Positions 29,059 through 32,795 of a stretch of DNA of 32,795 bases are shown in pieces (the stretch's first letter is position 1; each line of letters opens with the position of its first letter). The position numbers and the translations under genes were made by a program. The notes under the pieces are model-generated. The model saw only the letters and a program-made list of their open reading frames with translations, was not told the origin of the DNA and searched no databases. Origin of the DNA: a virus; IMG/VR virus record IMGVR_UViG_3300046002_002303, positions 1-32,795 of that record. One strand, written 5' to 3'.

Positions 29059-31275
29059 TTATGTTCCTGAGAAAACAGCGACTCGGTAGTCCAAGCCAAG
29101 CAGGTTCATCTTGACCGGCAAGTCTTGGGATACCTCAATGGACTGCTCGCGGCTGTAACCAAGCACGCCATTGATGCGCTTGATGCCGGTGAACTCTGGT
29201 ATAGGGTCGTCCAGCAGCGGGTTGTCAAACAACCGAAACGCCACCGGCTGATTGTTGATGATCATGTTCTGAGTCTCGTTGACCACTGCGCTGATTTCCA
29301 CAATGCGCTTCTTGAACGACACCCGGCTGCCGGTTTGCAGCTTAACCTCGGCAGGCATGGTCTTGACGTAGACCGTGATTGGCAGGCCAACCTCATAACT
29401 GGTCACTGACTCGCGGTCAAAGGTCACAGCGCCACCAGCACTTACAGTCTCATTACCTTGTGGTGAACCATCGCAGATCACGTTGAGCGACTTACCAATG
29501 TGCGGCAGGCCAGATCCAACACCACCCGCAGATCCACCAACAAACGCGCAATCGGTGAAATACTCATAGCCAAAGAGCTCAATGAAGTACCTGTCAACGC
29601 TGTTGAACGTGCGCTTGGTCACCACATAGATGGCGTTCACATCCACACCCACATCGATGTAAGAGCCATCTGTGATGAACTCAGACGGGCTGGTAACCTG
29701 TTGGCTGCGCATGATGCTGAACACGCCCATGGTGCCGTCATCAGTGTTGGTCATCAACAACAGGTCGGCTTCCTCTGTGCTGGATGCCTTACGCAGGGCA
29801 ACCCGCTGCGGCCCCTTGAGCAGGTGGCCAGACAGCAGCGAGATGCGCTGGGTGATGTAGGTCAGCTGCGTGTCGTTAAACACAAACTCATTGAGTGACT
29901 TGCCTTGGCGCTGAATGTAGATCGATCCAGACTCAACCGATTGCACGCGAGTGCCGGGCTTGATGCCATTGCGACTCACGTTCTTGAATGTAAAGGTCAG
30001 CGGCGTGACTGGATCAGTGCCCTGCTGCGGCACATAGAACTCACCGCCAGAGGTGAACACTTGAAAGTCACGCGAGCTGATGATGTCAGTGATCACGTTC
30101 AAATCGTTGGTGTCCAGCGTGGCCTCGACCGCGTCATCATCCAGCGACTCGCTTGGCACAAAGTCAAAGAACAGGCCGATCTTGGAGCCCCAGATTGTGG
30201 ATGGCCGCGACTTGCTGCCACCAAAGTAGAGCCTGCCTTCGTGGAAAGTCACGGTGCGTGGCCAGCCTTTGGTGCTTGACCACACATCCACATAGCCGTG
30301 CTCAAGCTCCCAGCGGCCACCATCAATGGCGGTGGTGTTAAAGAATGGGTACTCTGTCACCGCCTCAACCACTGTTGAGGAGACATACCGCACAATCCTT
30401 GCGCGACCCTGCGGCTGCGCGTTGATGTACTGGTTGACAGACAGAGCTGAAAACGTGGTTGTGGTGTAGGTGCTTGTGCCGTTTGGCGTGACGGTGAAGG
30501 CCTCGCCGACTGTCGCCACCTTGGTAGTGCCGTTGTAGTCCTCAATCAATCGCGTTTGGCCAGAGCCTGTGCCGCCTGTGATGTTGACGTACATACCGTT
30601 GTAGATGTCATCGGTCGCACTTGCTGTTGCTTTCAGCGTCACAGTCAGGCTGGTGCCTGCCTGCAATGTGCCCGAGTCATGGTGCGTGGTCGATGCCGTC
30701 AGCGTCACATTGCCAGACACGGCAGACGGGGTCAGCGTTGATCCAGTGTTTGTGTGGAAGTCAATGTCGTATGCATACTTGGGTATTGAATCAAACGTGA
30801 TTGATGTGGCAGTCCAAGCGGTGTCGCTGGTTCTGGTAATGCGCACCGGCTGCAGATCTGGATGCACCACGATCAATGTGTCGGCAGACTGAGTCCAGCA
30901 CATATCGTCAACGATAGAGCTGCCAATGGTGGTGGTCAAATAATTGTTGCCACTGCCGTTGATGTTGGCTTGCACCACGCCATTCTTGACGACATGCATG
31001 CGGTTGTGGGTAAAGCACAGCATGTAGCTGTCGTCCACAGAGAACTGGAATGACACCAAGCGCACGCCGTTGCCAGCTGACTCGGTGCCAGTGTGCGGCA
31101 GCGCAAAGATGTGCTTGCTGCCGGGCCTACGGCGCAGGCCACCTTGCGGCTGGATCAGCACGTTGGTGGCCTTGGCCAAAGCGTTACCGTATGCGGCCAA
31201 GTCAACCCGCGCACGCAGCAATGGGTCGAGCTCGCCTGTCGCAAAGTTGGTGGTGAACTCTACAAAGCGTGGCAT
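29059..31275 (-). CDS. Tail tubular protein B / nozzle (T7 gp12-like)
   Basis: The 738-residue protein forms the lower tail nozzle and binds the fibres. The N-terminus FTTNFATGELDPLLRARVDL and ATNVLIQPQGGLRRRPGSKH is the diagnostic start of this family, followed by beta-propeller-like parts (FHEGRLYFGGSKSRPSTIWG near residue 345). It overlaps the tube A stop by one base (TGATG). Its length is within the usual range of the family. Confidence 0.92.
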   Translation of the reverse strand: MPRFVEFTTNFATGELDPLLRARVDLAAYGNALAKATNVLIQPQGGLRRRPGSKHIFALPHTGTESAGNGVRLVSFQFSVDDSYMLCFTHNRMHVVKNGVVQANINGSGNNYLTTTIGSSIVDDMCWTQSADTLIVVHPDLQPVRITRTSDTAWTATSITFDSIPKYAYDIDFHTNTGSTLTPSAVSGNVTLTASTTHHDSGTLQAGTSLTVTLKATASATDDIYNGMYVNITGGTGSGQTRLIEDYNGTTKVATVGEAFTVTPNGTSTYTTTTFSALSVNQYINAQPQGRARIVRYVSSTVVEAVTEYPFFNTTAIDGGRWELEHGYVDVWSSTKGWPRTVTFHEGRLYFGGSKSRPSTIWGSKIGLFFDFVPSESLDDDAVEATLDTNDLNVITDIISSRDFQVFTSGGEFYVPQQGTDPVTPLTFTFKNVSRNGIKPGTRVQSVESGSIYIQRQGKSLNEFVFNDTQLTYITQRISLLSGHLLKGPQRVALRKASSTEEADLLLMTNTDDGTMGVFSIMRSQQVTSPSEFITDGSYIDVGVDVNAIYVVTKRTFNSVDRYFIELFGYEYFTDCAFVGGSAGGVGSGLPHIGKSLNVICDGSPQGNETVSAGGAVTFDRESVTSYEVGLPITVYVKTMPAEVKLQTGSRVSFKKRIVEISAVVNETQNMIINNQPVAFRLFDNPLLDDPIPEFTGIKRINGVLGYSREQSIEVSQDLPVKMNLLGLDYRVAVFSGT

Positions 31276-31889
31276 CAGTTCCTCACCGCAATCAAGCTGT
31301 AGTCTTCGATGATGCGCATTGGGTTGTTCTGGCCATCAATTTGCATGGCTTGGCGCATGTAGCCACCACGGCCATTCTCAGATGGGTCACCTGTGGCCAC
31401 ACGCTGCCATCTGGCAGACTTGTCTTGCTGCTCGGTAATGGTCTCCGCAATGTGCCAAGCCACCATGTACTTGAGCAGCTGCACAAAGTACTGGGGCATT
31501 GCAAACTCTGGCACGCTGAATTGGTAATCAATAAAGACGCTGGTCAGGTTGGTGAGCAGCTTGTCGCCTTGGATTTCCCAGTCCTTTTGCACTGGGCTGC
31601 CGGAGTTGGCGCTGTTGTACACGGCGCGGGGGTTGGCTAGTTTGTCGCCCGGCAGCTGATACTCATAGCGCCAGACAGTTGTTGGGGTGGTGATGAGCTG
31701 AGCCAGCTGCACCTTCTTCATGCCAAAGCTCCACGGGTACATGACCAAGGTGGAGTCGCGAATATCGGGATAGAGTCGGTCGCAAACGCTTGACTCGTCG
31801 GTGCCGTCGTTAAAAGACGAAATAGCCTTGGCACCAATCAGGAGCAAGGCATCAGAACATATCGATACACCAGTGTCGCCAGCAGCCAT
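31275..31889 (-). CDS. Tail tubular protein A / adaptor (T7 gp11-like)
   Basis: The 204-residue protein connects the portal ring with the nozzle. It opens with ICSDALLLIGAKAISSFNDG and CDRLYPDIRDSTLVMYPWSF, the well-known signature of gp11-type adaptors, and ends with a helical part (QYFVQLLKYMVAWHIAETIT). It is the first gene after the hairpin that follows the capsid unit, the same place as in T7 where a terminator follows gene 10. Confidence 0.9.
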   Translation of the reverse strand: MAAGDTGVSICSDALLLIGAKAISSFNDGTDESSVCDRLYPDIRDSTLVMYPWSFGMKKVQLAQLITTPTTVWRYEYQLPGDKLANPRAVYNSANSGSPVQKDWEIQGDKLLTNLTSVFIDYQFSVPEFAMPQYFVQLLKYMVAWHIAETITEQQDKSARWQRVATGDPSENGRGGYMRQAMQIDGQNNPMRIIEDYSLIAVRN

Positions 31890-31910
31890 TTGAACCTCTC
31901 AATGTGAGAA

Positions 31911-31944
31911 AGGCCATCCTCCGAGGATCCTCAGAAGATGGCCT
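31911..31944 (-). terminator. Hairpin terminator after the capsid unit
   Basis: On the minus strand AGGCCATCTTC (31944-31934) pairs with GAGGATGGCCT (31921-31911), an 11-bp stem with one G-U pair, and the loop contains the palindrome GAGGATCCTC. It is followed by TTCTC rather than a full T run, so termination is likely partial. This lets some polymerase read into the tail genes, as the T7 terminator after gene 10 does. Confidence 0.75.
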
Positions 31945-31961
31945 AGCTAACTGACCATCAA

Positions 31962-32237
31962 TTAGTCAGTGTCAGTTGCGCTTACGGTTGTGCCGTCAGC
32001 AATGTCAACCACACCAGCTGAAGACACAGCGTTGACGTAAGTCAACACTAGGCTTGGGGTAGTGGAGTCATAGACAAAAAGAATGTCACCGACTTTCAAC
32101 AGCGATGCAATGCTGTCAAAGTAGCTCACAGTGTTAACCGTGGCTTGGGTATCTGCTGTTTTGTACAGATACATTGATGGTGCATTGCCAGATTTGGCAG
32201 CGCATACGGTTACAAAACCAGTGCTTGAAAATGCCAT
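31962..32237 (-). CDS. Small capsid-associated protein, probable decoration protein
   Basis: The 91-residue, Thr/Ser/Val-rich beta protein begins MAFSSTGFVTVCAAKSGNAP and contains YFDSIASLLKVGDILFVYDS. Small beta proteins of this type are encoded just after the coat gene in many podoviruses and are thought to sit on the head surface or act as head fibres. AGGAGA precedes the ATG at 32237. It shares a transcription unit with the coat gene between two hairpin terminators. Confidence 0.66.
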   Translation of the reverse strand: MAFSSTGFVTVCAAKSGNAPSMYLYKTADTQATVNTVSYFDSIASLLKVGDILFVYDSTTPSLVLTYVNAVSSAGVVDIADGTTVSATDTD

Positions 32238-32251
32238 GTCAGTCTCCTAGA

Positions 32252-32795
32252 TTAAGTTTCACGGCAGGTGATCTTGACGATACCTTCATCGTCAATGGCA
32301 ACAGCGCCAGCACTGAAGACCTCGTTCACCAACCAAGAAGTCTTCTCAGCGATGTAGTTGATCTCAGTTCTCATGGCAATGCCTTCACCGTAGCCAACTG
32401 CATCCTTGTGGAATGCAAAGCAGCTGCGATCAAGTGAGGCATCAATAGCCAAGCCGCCTTCAGAGCGGTCACCCAAGACATGGAACGTGAAGCCCAAGTA
32501 GGTGTTGAGCTCGCCCTGCACCAGCGCTTTAACGCTGTTGAAGTCGGAGCTGGTCACGCTGGTCTCAGACAGCAAGTTGGCCAAGCCATTTGCGTGAATG
32601 ATGATGTTGCGGCCATCGGGTGGAACATTGTTCTTGTCCATTAAGCGCTTAGCTTCGCGCAGCTTGGTAATGTTCATATTGGTGTTTGAGCCGCCAATGC
32701 TGTTAGCCACTGTCAAGCTGGTGCTTGATGCGGTAAGTGCATCCAAAATCATCTGATCTTGGCGACGGCCCATAGCGCCAGCAACAACTTGCACC
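32252..32795 (-). CDS. Major capsid protein, C-terminal part (cut by window edge)
   Basis: The frame is open from the window edge to a stop at 32252. The part up to 32507 repeats codons 101-196 of the left-edge piece at about 92% DNA identity. The part from 32506 to 32252 is the unique last 84 residues, with NTYLGFTFHVLGDRSEGGLA, SCFAFHKDAVGYGEGIAMRT and EVFSAGAVAIDDEGIVKI, typical coat protein C-terminal segments. Together the two pieces make one coat protein if the genome is circular. Confidence 0.82.
   Translation of the reverse strand, partial: VQVVAGAMGRRQDQMILDALTASSTSLTVANSIGGSNTNMNITKLREAKRLMDKNNVPPDGRNIIIHANGLANLLSETSVTSSDFNSVKALVQGELNTYLGFTFHVLGDRSEGGLAIDASLDRSCFAFHKDAVGYGEGIAMRTEINYIAEKTSWLVNEVFSAGAVAIDDEGIVKITCRET
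32507..32795. repeat. Right copy of divergent terminal overlap
   Basis: This is the partner of 1-289 (see that entry), aligned at a constant offset of 32506. The differences cluster around 32687-32746, where several adjacent codons differ, which argues against random sequencing error and for two real alleles. Confidence 0.85.

Noticed and set aside
1-32795. Direct terminal repeats of a linear T7-like genome
   Set aside because: Terminal repeats of one molecule should be identical; 8% difference within a coding gene fits strain variants at the ends of a circular map better.
1-32795. tRNA genes, reverse transcriptase or diversity-generating repeats
   Set aside because: I looked for cloverleaf-like segments and for template/variable repeat pairs near the fibre-tip genes and found none that I could support by eye.

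Overview
The window looks like one complete or nearly complete genome of a small T7-like podovirus (Caudoviricetes), opened inside its major capsid gene. The left edge carries the first 196 codons of the capsid gene and the right edge carries the last part. The two edges share 289 bp at about 92% identity (24 mismatches by eye, no gap), in the same frame. Joining them gives a circle of about 32.5 kb and a 280-residue capsid protein. The virion gene set (scaffold, portal, tail tubes A and B, three to four internal virion proteins, gp17-type fibre) is T7-like. However, I see no phage RNA polymerase, DNA polymerase, helicase or primase, so it is not a standard autographivirus and must rely heavily on its host. 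GC is roughly 50-55%. The small accessory proteins resemble ones common in phages of Burkholderiales, so a freshwater betaproteobacterial host is a reasonable guess, but only an inference.

Layout. A divergent control region (about 11794-11957) separates two transcription directions. Rightward (11958-15577) is a short early operon: two small proteins, a small serine recombinase, a membrane microprotein, a likely DNA-binding protein, a YqaJ-type exonuclease, a small protein and a RecT-type annealing protein. Leftward from 11793 come a ribbon-helix-helix regulator, a RuvC-like resolvase, small proteins, a second ribbon-helix-helix-like protein and a winged-helix replication initiator. The initiator gene contains a perfect DnaA box and repeated GGTTGTGC motifs, a probable internal origin. 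After a 344-bp non-coding stretch with a strong two-part palindrome come an SSB-tailed small protein, the small and large terminase, a cupin, and the head genes ending in portal, Bbp19-like protein and scaffold.

The leftward direction continues across the join: capsid (its own unit, with a strong terminator before it and a hairpin after it), a small probable decoration protein, tail tubes A and B, internal virion proteins, the tail fibre, a tail-tip region of paralogous small fibre domains with small partner proteins, and a lysis cassette. The lysis cassette holds an XhlA-like protein, a holin-like protein with a canonical EF-hand, a nested Rz/Rz1 pair and an M15 endolysin. The endolysin converges on recT with the two stop codons sharing TTAA.

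Most leftward genes are joined by ATGA, GTGA, TGATG or TAATG stop-start overlaps, so translational coupling is the rule. Several genes of 41-64 codons were found only through this pattern.
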